A stretch of DNA of 64,000 nt from Chryseobacterium sp. (lineage in GTDB: Bacteria > Bacteroidota > Bacteroidia > Flavobacteriales > Weeksellaceae), in contig JAITUA010000007.1 of the NCBI GenBank assembly GCA_031286615.1, positions 62,001 to 126,000 on the forward strand. The letters are read 5' to 3'. The notes under the pieces were generated by a model. It did no database searches. It was not told the DNA's origin and saw only the letters and a program-made list of their open reading frames with translations. Shown here piece after piece: positions 43,001-52,436 of the stretch. Positions within the stretch are counted from its first letter, which is position 1. Every line of letters begins with the position of its first letter. The position numbers were made by a program, and so were the translations under genes.

Positions 43001-46000
43001 TTACCAATTATTTCCTGACATGATCAGCACCTGGCTTTCAGTTCCGTATTTAATCTCATTAAGGAAGATTTCTTTCCCTTCATCCAATGGAATCATGGAA
43101 ATACCTCTGCGTTCGTATTCTGATTCAAGGGTGGAAGAAACCATTCCGGCTCCTTTCCATGGTCCCCAGTTGATAGAGATTACTTTTCCTTTTAATCTTT
43201 TATTTAAAGCATTTGCGTAATCATCCAGTACGCTGTTAGCAGCCGCATAATCTGTCTGACCTTTGTTACCATATACGGAAGCAATACTTGAGAATAATAC
43301 TACAAACTGACAGTCTGTACGAAGTTGTTCAGCCAATACACGAAGTGGTTTCACTTTGGTATCAAATACACGTCCGAAAGAGCTTGTTGTCTTTTGTTTG
43401 AATAATTTATCTTCTAAAAGACCTGCCCCGTGGATTACTCCGTCAAGACGGTCATATTTTTCATAGATATTGCTAATCAGCTTACTTAAACCTTCTTCGT
43501 CACAAAGATCTAATGATTGATAAACAATGGTATTTCCAAGTTCTTCCATATCACGGATGGTACGAAGAATCTGATTGTTTTTGAAAATCTTGGTGGTTTC
43601 TTTTTCTATTTCTGCAGGAGAAGTGAATTGTCCGGATCTGATCAGGAAACTTCTGATTTCTTCTTTGGTTTTCATTCCTTCAAAATCTTTTGCAGAAATT
43701 TCATTTCTTGGGTCTGCAGATCTTCCTACCAGAATATAAGTGCATGGATAAGCCTGGGACATGTGTTTTACCAATTCAGCAGTGATTCCCTGTGCTCCTC
43801 CAAGTACCAATACTACAGATTTCTGATCCAGCTGGATGTGGGCTTCATTTAAACTTGTTGACAATGGGGAAGGGATGATATCTACTTTGTGTCTCTGATC
43901 ATTTTTGTAAATAATTTCAGCAGGTTTATCGTTGGTAAGGATCTCCTTTAAGGTAATTTCCGCAATCTGATCCACTTCCTGAGGAGTACTCAAGCTGATG
44001 AGTCTGCAGGTTATGTTATCGAATTCTCTGGCCAGACTTTTGAAAAGTCCCGGATATCCCTGATGATGACGCAATACGCTTACATCAGTAATTTCCTGAA
44101 GGTGAGCCGGAATATCTGAGATCAGGTATACCCATTTTGCTTTATCAAAGTCCAGTTTTTTAATCAGATCTACGTGATCGATAATGCTTGGTTTATCGGC
44201 TGCTGAGAACAGGTCCAGCATAATTAATCCGTCAATGTCTGAAAGATCTTTTTCTGTATCTACTATTTCTACGATGGCTCCATGTTTTTCCAGAGCTTCT
44301 TTGATTGCAGAAGTTTGTTTGCTGTCATCTTGTGTAATGGCAAAACGTTTTCCCTGCAATACTTCTGTATTTTGAACTAAAGAAGCGTCAGTAGGCGTGA
44401 TATCAAAACGAAGACGTGAAAGTACATTTTGAGTTGGCTCTGCGGTGTTGTTTTCTTTTGTTTCCTGAGTAGTTTCGTTGGTCTCACCATTCATTTCGCT
44501 GATCCAGCTTGCCAAACCGCGAAGTGTTTTAATGGCAGCCAGTTTTTCCATGACATCATCTGCCTGCTCAAGGTTTTGACCAAAACCGATTTTGGTTTTA
44601 AGATCACCAATGATTTCCATACGTTTGATGGAGTCTATACTCAAATCTGCTTCCAGATCAAGATCAAGACCTAACATTTCTTTCGGATATCCTGTTTTTT
44701 CACTTACGATATTCAGAATAGCATTTTGAAGATCTTCAAGAGAGAATGCCGGTTGAGCTTGTGGTTTTGAAGCTGTTGATTCAACAGTAGATCCGTTTTT
44801 TTCAGGGGCAGCAGCTGTTTCAGCTCCTGAGAATTCAGTAAGCCATGAAACGAGACCGCTTAAGGTTTTTATTCCTGCTAGTTGCTCCATAACGGTATCT
44901 TCACTGGTGTTTCCGTTACCTAAAGTTCCCAGTTCGTTACGAAGTGTTCCGATGATTTCAACTCTTTTAATAGAATCAATACTTAAGTCAGCTTCCAGAT
45001 CCATTTCCATGCCCAGCATTTCCTGAGGATATCCTGTTTTGTCACTTACCACCTGTAGTAATAAGGATTTGATATCTCTTGATGGAGCTTGTTTCACAGC
45101 TGCAACGGCTACCGGTCTTTCCTGTTGAACAGGCTGAACGGGAATGGTAGATATCGGCTGGTGGACCGGAGTCTGTACTGGTGAATTGTATACAGGAGCA
45201 GGGAACGCCTGAGGATTCTGTCCCATAAAGGAAAGCATCACATCGCGTTGTGCCTGTATCATTAATTTCATACTGTTTAAATATTCCTGCAGCATACGTT
45301 CAGCAGTAGACTGAGCTTCAGTTGCAGGGGCCTGTGGATTATTAGTAAAATTGTTCATGGGAATAGGGTTTATGAGTGGTAAAGCACCATTAGATGGCAG
45401 ATTACCATGAGTTGGGTGGGCTGTCTGCCCGTTAACACGCCAGATGGCAGGGCTTTTCTTGTAAAGCTCAGGTTGGTTAAGGTCAATAACCTTAACGCTT
45501 CGGCCATCGAAAAGTTTATCAATATTGAAGCTTCGGCCTGTTCCTAAGTATTGTGCCAGCATACAAAGCAGGTGGCTGAATTTATTACGGCTGTTGTCTT
45601 CAACATATAAGGTCAGCTGATCTTTTTCAAGGCAGGATTTTGTCAGTCCGGTAAGAACTTTTCCTGGTCCTACTTCGATGAATATTCTTGCACCGTCATT
45701 ATACATTGCCTGAAGCTGTTCTACAAATCTTACAGGCTGTACCAGATGGTCAGTAAGTCTTTCTTTTATTTCTGATGGGTTCGCAGGATATACTTCTGCT
45801 GTGGTATTAGACCATACAGGAATCTGCATTTCCCCGAAAGGAACATTTTTCAACACCTCAGCATATAGATCCTTGGATTTTGCTAATAACGGACTGTGGA
45901 ATGCACATGCAACTTCAAGTTTTTTAGCAGAAATACCTTCCTGTTTAAGAACTTCCAGCAATTTATTGATCGCTTCGGTACTTCCGGCAATTACGCATTG

Positions 46001-49000
46001 TGTAGGAGCGTTAAAGTTCACAGGATAACATCCTTCTACTTTAGCAATGATCGGTTGTAAACGTTCCGCAGTAGCACTTGCTGCCAGCATTGAACCCGGA
46101 TCTCCACCTTCCACTGAGTCTAAAATAGACTGAGCTCTCTGAACACTTAAATTAACAAGTTGATCTTCTCCAAATACTCCAGCAAAGCATAAAGCCGGAA
46201 TTTCACCGTAGCTATGACCTGCCAGCATATCAGGAATAATACCTAATGATTCTAAGAATTTAGCCAATGCAAGGTCTACAATTCCTAAAAGAGGTTGTGC
46301 TAAATGGGTATCTTTAATGGTTTCTTTTTGTTGTTTTAAATCAGCTTCATTAAAGGTTTTTGATGGGAAAACTACTTTTTCAAGTTCCGGATATTCATCA
46401 ATAATCTTACGCATTGCCGGGAAAACTACAAATAAGTCACGAGCCATATTGATTCTCTGACTGCCTTGTCCAGGGAAGGTGAAAGCTACTTTACCTTCTT
46501 TTTTATTCACAGTAAACGTATCTTTTGTCTCAATCCCTAGCAATACCAGTTCGAGCTTCATCATCAGGTCTTCAGCGGTGTCTGCAACAATACTGAACTG
46601 GATTGGCTTTTCTGAACTGATGCTTAAACTGTAAGCGATATCTTTTAATGGAATACCATCGTTAATTTCTAATAAAGCCTTGATCTGACTTGATTGTCCT
46701 TTTGCTTCTTCATAAGTGTCTCCACGGAAAACAAACAATTCTGAAGGCCATGACTGCATTGCAATTGAATTATCCTGCTTAGGATGATTGGCAATTACGG
46801 TATGGAAGTTTGTTCCTCCAAATCCGAAAGCACTGATTCCTGCATAACGGTTTTTCTCGGTCCATAATCCACTTTCTGCATGGAATGAGAATGGACTGGT
46901 TTCTGCATTATAATACGCATTAGGCTGCTGAAGGTGAAGGGTAGGTGGTTTTACACCATGATAAACGGCAAGGGAAGCCTTGATTAATCCTGCTAATCCT
47001 GCCGCACATTTTGTATGCCCGATCTGGGTTTTCACAGAACCTAAATGAGTCTGCCCAGGTAATGCCCCTGAACGGCTGAATAAATTCGTTAATGCACTTA
47101 ATTCAGTTTTGTCACCCACTACAGTTCCTGTACCGTGAGCTTCCACTAAACCTACAGAAGCAGCACTGATGCCCGCTTGAGAATAAGCACGTTCTAATGC
47201 TCTTACCTGGCCAATCTGTCTTGGAGCAGTCAATCCCAGCGCTTTACCGTCACTGGATCCTCCAACTCCTTTAATCACCGAATAAATACGGTCACCATCA
47301 CGTACCGCGTCTTCATATCTTTTTAAGACAAGGATCGCAATACCTTCTCCTAGGGCGATACCGTCTGCTTCACCGTCAAAAGTAGCACATCTTCCTTTTC
47401 TGGAAAGAGCGTGAGTACTAGAGAACATCAGGTAATCGTTGATTCCGTTGTGTAAATCTGCTCCACCTGCAAGAACCATATCGGATTTTCCTAATACAAG
47501 TTCCTGGCAAGCCAGATCAATAGCAGCTAATGAAGAAGCACAAGCTGCGTCTACGGTAAAGTTTCTACCGCCAAGATCCAGTCGGTTTGTAATCCTGCCT
47601 GCAATAACATTGGCAAGAATACCCGGGAATGAGTCTTCTGTGGTATGTGGAAAGGCTTCTTTTACTTCTTCATGAAGTTCTCCGAAAACCTGTTTATAAT
47701 ATCCTCTGAAACTATAGCTGTTGGCAAGGTCATTACCTCCTTCAGCCCCTATAATAACAGAAATGTTTTCTCTGTTGATATATTTTTCACCATATCCTGC
47801 ATCTTCCATTGCACGCTTGGCAACCAGTAAAGTTAATAGCTGTGTAGGTTCAATGGCAGCAAGAGATTGTGGTGGAATTCCGAATGCCAATGGATCGAAA
47901 TCAATTTTAGGAATAAATCCTCCCCATTTGGAATGAGATACATCGGGTCCGTCAGAATCAGGATGGTAATACAATTCTTTATTCCATCTTTCATCCGGTA
48001 CTTCGGTAACGCTGTCTTTCCCTAAAATGATATTTCTCCAGTATTCATCAAGGTTTTTAGCTCCCGGGAAAATACATCCCATTCCTACGATAGCGATGTC
48101 AAGAGGTTTTTCTGTTGAAACCGGTTCTTCCGGTAATGCTGCATCCTGAATATGCTCGTAATTGTCTACAACACTTTGATGAAGAGCTGCTAATGAGATC
48201 ACCCGATTGTGCATTGTAGCTACCTGACCGATCATGTACATGCCTAAGTCTAGTTGATCATCTTTAGGAATGCTGACAAGTTTATCACCTTGACGCTCTA
48301 TACCTTTAGCCGCAATTCTTAAACGGCCTACATTTAATTTTTCAAGCTGTTCCCATACTTGTTTTTTATCCATTCCGGCAGCAAGAAGCTTTGCTTTTTC
48401 TGTATTGAAATGGTGGGCAAATGCTGTATTTAAACAACGGGTCTCATGTCCCGGAGTTGTTTCCAATAAGACAGTATCTTTTGCCTGCATGGCCTGAGAC
48501 TGGAATTCTTCCTGAATAGCTCCCGTCTGTACTGCTTCATGGGTATAAAGGTAAGCAGTACCCATCAGTACTCCAAGTTTCACTCCTCTTGCAGCTAATG
48601 GAGCGGCCATGATGGAAACAAACGCTGTTGAAAATGCGTTATGAATTCCTCCTGCAAAAAAGACACTGATATTTTCCGGGTTTTCTTCTTTTAAGATACG
48701 TTCAATTTGTTTTTCCCAAAGAACCATACTTGAAAGCGGACCTACGTGACCTCCGCACTCACGTCCTTCAAAAATGAAGTTTCTGGCACCTTCTTTCAGG
48801 AAAATATCCAGAAGGGCAGGGGAAGGAACGTGTAAGAATGATTTTATTCCCGCTTTTTCAAATACTTTAGCCTGAGCCGGTCTTCCGCCTGCGATCAAAA
48901 CTACAGGAGGTTTGGCTTCTAATATATAAGAGGTCTGTTCTTCTCTTAATTCCTGTGGAGCGAATCCCAGAATACCTACACCCCATGTTTTTTCACCAGC

Positions 49001-50026
49001 CAGTTTTTTGGTATCCATTACCAGAGACTTTGCAGATTCTCCTTTCAATAAGGATAAGGCAACAAAAGGTAAAGCTCCGGCTTCTGCTACAGCATTGGCA
49101 AATAGCGGAACATCACTTACACGGGTCATCGGACCTTGAGCGATAGGATAATGAAGACCCAGTTCCTGAGCTAAAGAGTTTTTTTTATCAATTACTTTAA
49201 GTGCTTTTGCCTGCTTCAGGTGCCCATACATAGCTTCTTTAAATCCGAAAACAAGTTTTTTCAGGGTTTTGAAATCTTCATACAGGTCTATTGCCAGCGA
49301 AATGTCTTGTCCCATAGGGATATAACATGTACTAAGGTCCAGACCGGTGAAGTACTGTTTCAGGTCTTCAGCAGTTGTGTTTTCAGGTAATACCGGAGAA
49401 TTGGGTCTTACCAGTACACGATGGTTAGCAATCACCTTAGTTTCTGTACCATTCAGTTTTGAGCATACTTCTTTCAAGTCCTTAGGAACTGAACTTTCAG
49501 GGAACAGGGCCAGCTGGCTGTCCAGTACAACTCCTGTTGCTCCCAATGCTTTTGATGCCGCTGCAGTATGGAGACCTATTCCTCCCTGTACCCACACCGG
49601 AATGTTCTGAATTTCTTTGATCACACGCTGAAATAATACAAACGTGGATTCATAGCCTACCCATCCACCTGCTTCATTTCCTTTGATAATGATTCCTTCT
49701 GCTCCCGATTGTTCAGCTTGTCTGGCTTCTTCCAGGCTGCTTACCTGATAAACGGCTGGCAGATTGGAAGGCTTCGACATTCCGAACGGAAGGATAGCAA
49801 ACCTTACTTTTTCAGGAATTTGAAGAGCGGTAAAATTGTCATTAGAAAAATAAATACCATATGATGGTACGTCTATCTGATCAAGTTGATGTAACGCTTC
49901 CTGGGCAGTCGCTAATTCATTTCCTAAACTTAGAACGGGAAATGCACCCGCCTGATGCAGTCTAGGAATAAGGTTAACGTCCGGCTTTTCAAAAGGCGTT
50001 AGTCCAATAATGGTTAAGTTCTTCAT
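43001..50026 (-). CDS. PUFA-synthase-like megasynthase 1: ER-like TIM barrels-KS-AT-ACP-ACP-KR
   Basis: A protein of about 2340 residues from the start at 50026; an in-frame ATG at 50062 would add 12 residues. Residues are counted from 50062. Two PfaD/nitronate-monooxygenase-like barrels come first (about 20-290 and 300-630; the second has YPIAQGPMTRVSD and ECGGHVGPLSS). KS starts near 654 with the active cysteine (DAACASSL) near 839. AT has GQGSQ near 1197 and GHSYGE near 1282. Two ACPs follow at about 1694 and 1808 (DLSIDSIKR in both), then a KR with LGGAQGIT near 2084 and YAAAN near 2272. This resembles PfaA with PfaD fused in front. Iterative synthesis of a partly reduced or polyunsaturated chain is likely. 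The gap to megasynthase 2 is 19 bases. Confidence 0.92.
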   Translation of the reverse strand: MKNLTIIGLTPFEKPDVNLIPRLHQAGAFPVLSLGNELATAQEALHQLDQIDVPSYGIYFSNDNFTALQIPEKVRFAILPFGMSKPSNLPAVYQVSSLEEARQAEQSGAEGIIIKGNEAGGWVGYESTFVLFQRVIKEIQNIPVWVQGGIGLHTAAASKALGATGVVLDSQLALFPESSVPKDLKEVCSKLNGTETKVIANHRVLVRPNSPVLPENTTAEDLKQYFTGLDLSTCYIPMGQDISLAIDLYEDFKTLKKLVFGFKEAMYGHLKQAKALKVIDKKNSLAQELGLHYPIAQGPMTRVSDVPLFANAVAEAGALPFVALSLLKGESAKSLVMDTKKLAGEKTWGVGILGFAPQELREEQTSYILEAKPPVVLIAGGRPAQAKVFEKAGIKSFLHVPSPALLDIFLKEGARNFIFEGRECGGHVGPLSSMVLWEKQIERILKEENPENISVFFAGGIHNAFSTAFVSIMAAPLAARGVKLGVLMGTAYLYTHEAVQTGAIQEEFQSQAMQAKDTVLLETTPGHETRCLNTAFAHHFNTEKAKLLAAGMDKKQVWEQLEKLNVGRLRIAAKGIERQGDKLVSIPKDDQLDLGMYMIGQVATMHNRVISLAALHQSVVDNYEHIQDAALPEEPVSTEKPLDIAIVGMGCIFPGAKNLDEYWRNIILGKDSVTEVPDERWNKELYYHPDSDGPDVSHSKWGGFIPKIDFDPLAFGIPPQSLAAIEPTQLLTLLVAKRAMEDAGYGEKYINRENISVIIGAEGGNDLANSYSFRGYYKQVFGELHEEVKEAFPHTTEDSFPGILANVIAGRITNRLDLGGRNFTVDAACASSLAAIDLACQELVLGKSDMVLAGGADLHNGINDYLMFSSTHALSRKGRCATFDGEADGIALGEGIAILVLKRYEDAVRDGDRIYSVIKGVGGSSDGKALGLTAPRQIGQVRALERAYSQAGISAASVGLVEAHGTGTVVGDKTELSALTNLFSRSGALPGQTHLGSVKTQIGHTKCAAGLAGLIKASLAVYHGVKPPTLHLQQPNAYYNAETSPFSFHAESGLWTEKNRYAGISAFGFGGTNFHTVIANHPKQDNSIAMQSWPSELFVFRGDTYEEAKGQSSQIKALLEINDGIPLKDIAYSLSISSEKPIQFSIVADTAEDLMMKLELVLLGIETKDTFTVNKKEGKVAFTFPGQGSQRINMARDLFVVFPAMRKIIDEYPELEKVVFPSKTFNEADLKQQKETIKDTHLAQPLLGIVDLALAKFLESLGIIPDMLAGHSYGEIPALCFAGVFGEDQLVNLSVQRAQSILDSVEGGDPGSMLAASATAERLQPIIAKVEGCYPVNFNAPTQCVIAGSTEAINKLLEVLKQEGISAKKLEVACAFHSPLLAKSKDLYAEVLKNVPFGEMQIPVWSNTTAEVYPANPSEIKERLTDHLVQPVRFVEQLQAMYNDGARIFIEVGPGKVLTGLTKSCLEKDQLTLYVEDNSRNKFSHLLCMLAQYLGTGRSFNIDKLFDGRSVKVIDLNQPELYKKSPAIWRVNGQTAHPTHGNLPSNGALPLINPIPMNNFTNNPQAPATEAQSTAERMLQEYLNSMKLMIQAQRDVMLSFMGQNPQAFPAPVYNSPVQTPVHQPISTIPVQPVQQERPVAVAAVKQAPSRDIKSLLLQVVSDKTGYPQEMLGMEMDLEADLSIDSIKRVEIIGTLRNELGTLGNGNTSEDTVMEQLAGIKTLSGLVSWLTEFSGAETAAAPEKNGSTVESTASKPQAQPAFSLEDLQNAILNIVSEKTGYPKEMLGLDLDLEADLSIDSIKRMEIIGDLKTKIGFGQNLEQADDVMEKLAAIKTLRGLASWISEMNGETNETTQETKENNTAEPTQNVLSRLRFDITPTDASLVQNTEVLQGKRFAITQDDSKQTSAIKEALEKHGAIVEIVDTEKDLSDIDGLIMLDLFSAADKPSIIDHVDLIKKLDFDKAKWVYLISDIPAHLQEITDVSVLRHHQGYPGLFKSLAREFDNITCRLISLSTPQEVDQIAEITLKEILTNDKPAEIIYKNDQRHKVDIIPSPLSTSLNEAHIQLDQKSVVLVLGGAQGITAELVKHMSQAYPCTYILVGRSADPRNEISAKDFEGMKTKEEIRSFLIRSGQFTSPAEIEKETTKIFKNNQILRTIRDMEELGNTIVYQSLDLCDEEGLSKLISNIYEKYDRLDGVIHGAGLLEDKLFKQKTTSSFGRVFDTKVKPLRVLAEQLRTDCQFVVLFSSIASVYGNKGQTDYAAANSVLDDYANALNKRLKGKVISINWGPWKGAGMVSSTLESEYERRGISMIPLDEGKEIFLNEIKYGTESQVLIMSGNNW

Positions 50027-50105
50027 GGCGTGATAATTATTGAATGATAGCAAGAGTTTCATAACAAAATGCAGAGCCTTTCGGTAATAAGGCGATTGCT
50101 TTTTG

Positions 50106-50264
50106 CTACGATATAATAAAATTGGTTTTTGTTAAATCGTTAACGATGTGTATCGTTTTATGGTAATTATTCAAGGATCTATTATTTGTTAATAGATTAT
50201 ATGATATAAGGTTGATGTCCGGCTTTTCAAAAGGCATTAGCCTGATTTTGGTCAAGTTTTTCAT
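50106..50264 (-). CDS. Short upstream ORF beginning with a copy of the megasynthase 1 N-terminus
   Basis: This 52-codon ORF starts MKNLTKIRLMPFEKPDINLI, against MKNLTIIGLTPFEKPDVNLI in megasynthase 1. At DNA level 50203-50264 aligns with 49965-50026 with only scattered changes. After about 20 codons the match stops and the ORF runs on through unrelated sequence to a TAG at 50106. It is probably a partial duplication. It could be a leader peptide, an upstream regulatory ORF or simply debris. It may not be translated. Confidence 0.55.
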   Translation of the reverse strand: MKNLTKIRLMPFEKPDINLISYNLLTNNRSLNNYHKTIHIVNDLTKTNFIIS

Positions 50265-50539
50265 AGCATTTACGGTATAGTAATAGTTAATGATATCTCA
50301 TAGCAAAACACTAATACCATCGGTATAAATCGCGATTTGCTGTTATGAGGGAATAAAAATAATAAAACTATGATATATCTTTAATCATAAATGTAATTTG
50401 ATAATAATTTCTTAATAGAAAAACATCAATTATTTAAATGCTATTAAAGTATATTTATTGTTTACTTATTCTTATAAACATGGCCGGTACAATCTTATTA
50501 ACTATAACTATAAATATTTATAGTTAAAAAAATGTTAAG

Positions 50540-50572
50540 CAAATATAGGAATAAAAAATAAAATATTTCAAA
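50540..50572 (-). promoter_or_regulatory. Promoter candidate for the PKS operon
   Basis: On the minus strand TTTG (50569-50572) is followed after 21 bases by TATATTTG (50540-50547), an exact TAnnTTTG box. Spacing fits the Bacteroidetes -33/-7 promoter. Transcription would start near 50533, about 270 bases before the short ORF and 500 before the megasynthase start. Confidence 0.5.
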
Positions 50573-50803
50573 AATGAGAGATTTGTTTTGGGGTATATTA
50601 CAAAAAAATAATATACTATGAATAGGGTCCGAAATTGTAAGAATAGCCTTTATCAATCTGATAAAACGGATAAGCGAATTTATGTAAAATTAATCAATAT
50701 ATTGTGATTTAATTTGAATTATTTGTGAACTTTATCTATCTTTTTGATAAATAAACAGATAGATATTTTAATGAATAATTAAAATATGTTTCCGAAATTC
50801 ATA

Positions 50804-50841
50804 AAAAAACAGTAAGTATCTGATATACTTACTGTTTTTTA
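50804..50841 (-). terminator. Terminator of the glutaminase gene
   Basis: AAAAAACAGTAAGTAT pairs with ATACTTACTGTTTTTT around a short CTGAT-type loop, giving A and T runs on each side. It lies about 110 bases after the glutaminase stop on the minus strand and insulates it from the PKS promoter. Confidence 0.75.
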
Positions 50842-50948
50842 ATAGGTTGACCATTAAGGTTTTTCTGATAAATTAGCCTTTTAAAGATTCTTGACTAATA
50901 TAATTGTATTATCGGTGAGTGATTTTTTAATTAACAGGCTGTTAAAAT

Positions 50949-51977
50949 TTAAAATATACTTAATCCGTATTGTTTTGCAAGGTCTAAAATCATGTGATAT
51001 CCTGCCAGGGAATTGCCATGCTGATCCAGTGATGGACTGAATACGCCAATTCCAATTTTTCCCGGAACACTTACGGTAATTCCGCCTCCGACACCGGATT
51101 TGCTTGGAAGACCTACGGTTCTGGAGTATTCACCACTGAATTCATACATGCCGGCAGTCAGCATTTGCGACTCTACCAATTTTGCCATATCTGCATTCTT
51201 ATAAGTAGCGTCTCCGTCAAACCTTACACATTGGTTGGCAAAGAAATAACCAATTTTTGCAAGATCTTCAGCAGTAAGCTCAATAGAACATTGCTTGAAA
51301 TAATTATCCAGCTGGTCTTCATTTCCGGAAATCAGCCCGCTGTTTTTCATTATATAGAACATACCTCTGTTGCGGTGTCCGGTTGCTTTTTCAGATTCGT
51401 AAACAGATTTGTTATACTCAGTTGTCTGATTTTTGGTGATGTATCTTACCATATCCAGAATCTTAAGGAAAGGTTTCTCGCCATCTCCTGAAATTAATGA
51501 AGTAGTAAGGATAGCTCCTGCGTTCATCATAGGGTTGAGCGGTTTACCTGTGGTTTCAAGGTTTGAAAAATGGTTGAAAGGCTTGTCGGAGCCAAAATAT
51601 CCCATCTTATCAAAAATATGGGCTTCACCCTTTTCGTTAACGGCTACCATTAATGATATGATCTTGGAAATACTCTGCATTGTAAACTTTTTACTCACAT
51701 CACCTGTGTTGAATACTTTTCCGTTTTTATCTACTACTGAAAAAGCAATTGCTTTAGCATCCATTTTTCCCAGTTCGGGAATATAATCTGCCACTTTACC
51801 TTGCGTATAATAAGCTCTGTTTTTTTCCAGAATGGTGTTTAGTGTTTTTTCAGAAATTGTTGAAATATCTGCAGTTTTCTGAGCATAAATTATTGTGTTT
51901 AAGGAAAGAAAAGCTGCTGTACAAATTCCTTTTGCAGAAAATAAAAAGCTGTTGTTTTTCATAGGGAAGATCTTCAA
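50949..51977 (-). CDS. glsA: Glutaminase, exported
   Basis: A 342-residue serine-dependent glutaminase of the beta-lactamase-like fold. FTMQSISKIISL carries the SxxK catalytic pair, MNAGAILTTSLI is the family block that follows, and SGVGGGITVSVPGKIGIGVFSP near the C-terminus is the substrate pocket. It hydrolyses L-glutamine to glutamate and ammonia. Unlike most GlsA enzymes it has an N-terminal signal peptide (about 1-33, ending IIYAQK), so it acts in the periplasm. ATG codons at 51977 and 51962 are both possible. A promoter box lies at 52007. Confidence 0.9.
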   Translation of the reverse strand: MKIFPMKNNSFLFSAKGICTAAFLSLNTIIYAQKTADISTISEKTLNTILEKNRAYYTQGKVADYIPELGKMDAKAIAFSVVDKNGKVFNTGDVSKKFTMQSISKIISLMVAVNEKGEAHIFDKMGYFGSDKPFNHFSNLETTGKPLNPMMNAGAILTTSLISGDGEKPFLKILDMVRYITKNQTTEYNKSVYESEKATGHRNRGMFYIMKNSGLISGNEDQLDNYFKQCSIELTAEDLAKIGYFFANQCVRFDGDATYKNADMAKLVESQMLTAGMYEFSGEYSRTVGLPSKSGVGGGITVSVPGKIGIGVFSPSLDQHGNSLAGYHMILDLAKQYGLSIF

Positions 51978-52006
51978 ATAAAATGTTTATGATAAGCCTC
52001 GAAAAA

Positions 52007-52014
52007 CAAAGATA
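52007..52014 (-). promoter_or_regulatory. Promoter -7 box for the glutaminase gene
   Basis: TATCTTTG on the minus strand is an exact TAnnTTTG match, about 30 bases before the start at 51977. The -33 element is only GTTG near 52035. It would give a leader of about 23 bases. Confidence 0.45.
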
Positions 52015-52340
52015 AAGTATTTTGATCTTGTCGGCAACGCTCATTTATTATACGGGTTAATGTTTGTATTGCCAGTGAGAAATTTAATCTGAAAATTGAT
52101 TCAGTTTTAATGGTTTTAAAAGTTATTAATTTTAATTTAAAATCTATTTATGTAGAAAAATATAAACAATTTGTGTTTTTGGTTATTGATTTGGTTGATT
52201 TAATGATGGAAATTATGGATTTTATTTTGCTAAAAGCCTTGTGAATCCTCTGATCGTGAGAAAGTATATATTTTTTTTATATAACTAATATGTGGGTGAA
52301 ATAACATATAATCATGAATTTGTCTATATCGTTGGAATTC

Positions 52341-52371
52341 AATAGTGAAATAATGTTGTTTTTTCACTATT
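52341..52371. promoter_or_regulatory. Inverted repeat upstream of the giant T9SS gene, operator candidate
   Basis: AATAGTGAAA (52341-52350) and TTTCACTATT (52362-52371) are perfect 10-base arms around 11 bases. They lie 19 bases upstream of the TATTTTTG box at 52390-52397. No gene ends here on either strand, so a terminator is unlikely and an operator is the better reading. Confidence 0.45.
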
Positions 52372-52436
52372 AAATGATTTTTGTATTATTATTTTTGTTA
52401 ATTTGACAAAAAATTAATAACACTTTTTTAATAACT

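Larger units (their letters stand above)
50027..50948. other. Long AT-rich leader and promoter region of the PKS operon
   Basis: No full gene is seen in about 920 bases. It holds a promoter candidate at 50540-50572, a short ORF at 50106-50264 that copies the start of the megasynthase gene, and the perfect palindrome ATCGTTAACGAT at 50136-50147 inside that ORF. The glutaminase terminator lies at its far end. The transcript leader of about 500 bases is unusually long for this kind of operon and could carry regulation. Confidence 0.6.
51978..52436. other. Divergent promoter region between glutaminase and the giant T9SS protein
   Basis: There is no gene in these 459 very AT-rich bases. They hold the glutaminase promoter box near 52007, a perfect inverted repeat at 52341-52371 and a TATTTTTG box at 52390-52397 (plus strand) 40 bases before the surface-protein gene. 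Nothing else stands out. Confidence 0.6.

Noticed and set aside
43001-50026. Flexirubin or aryl polyene cluster
   Set aside because: The hallmark genes (stand-alone KS/CLF pairs, ammonia lyase, DarA/B-like proteins) are missing; the domain layout is that of PUFA-type iterative megasynthases.
50062-50064. ATG at 50062 as start of megasynthase 1
   Set aside because: It adds 12 residues absent from the duplicated copy of the gene start, which begins at the same methionine as ATG 50026.
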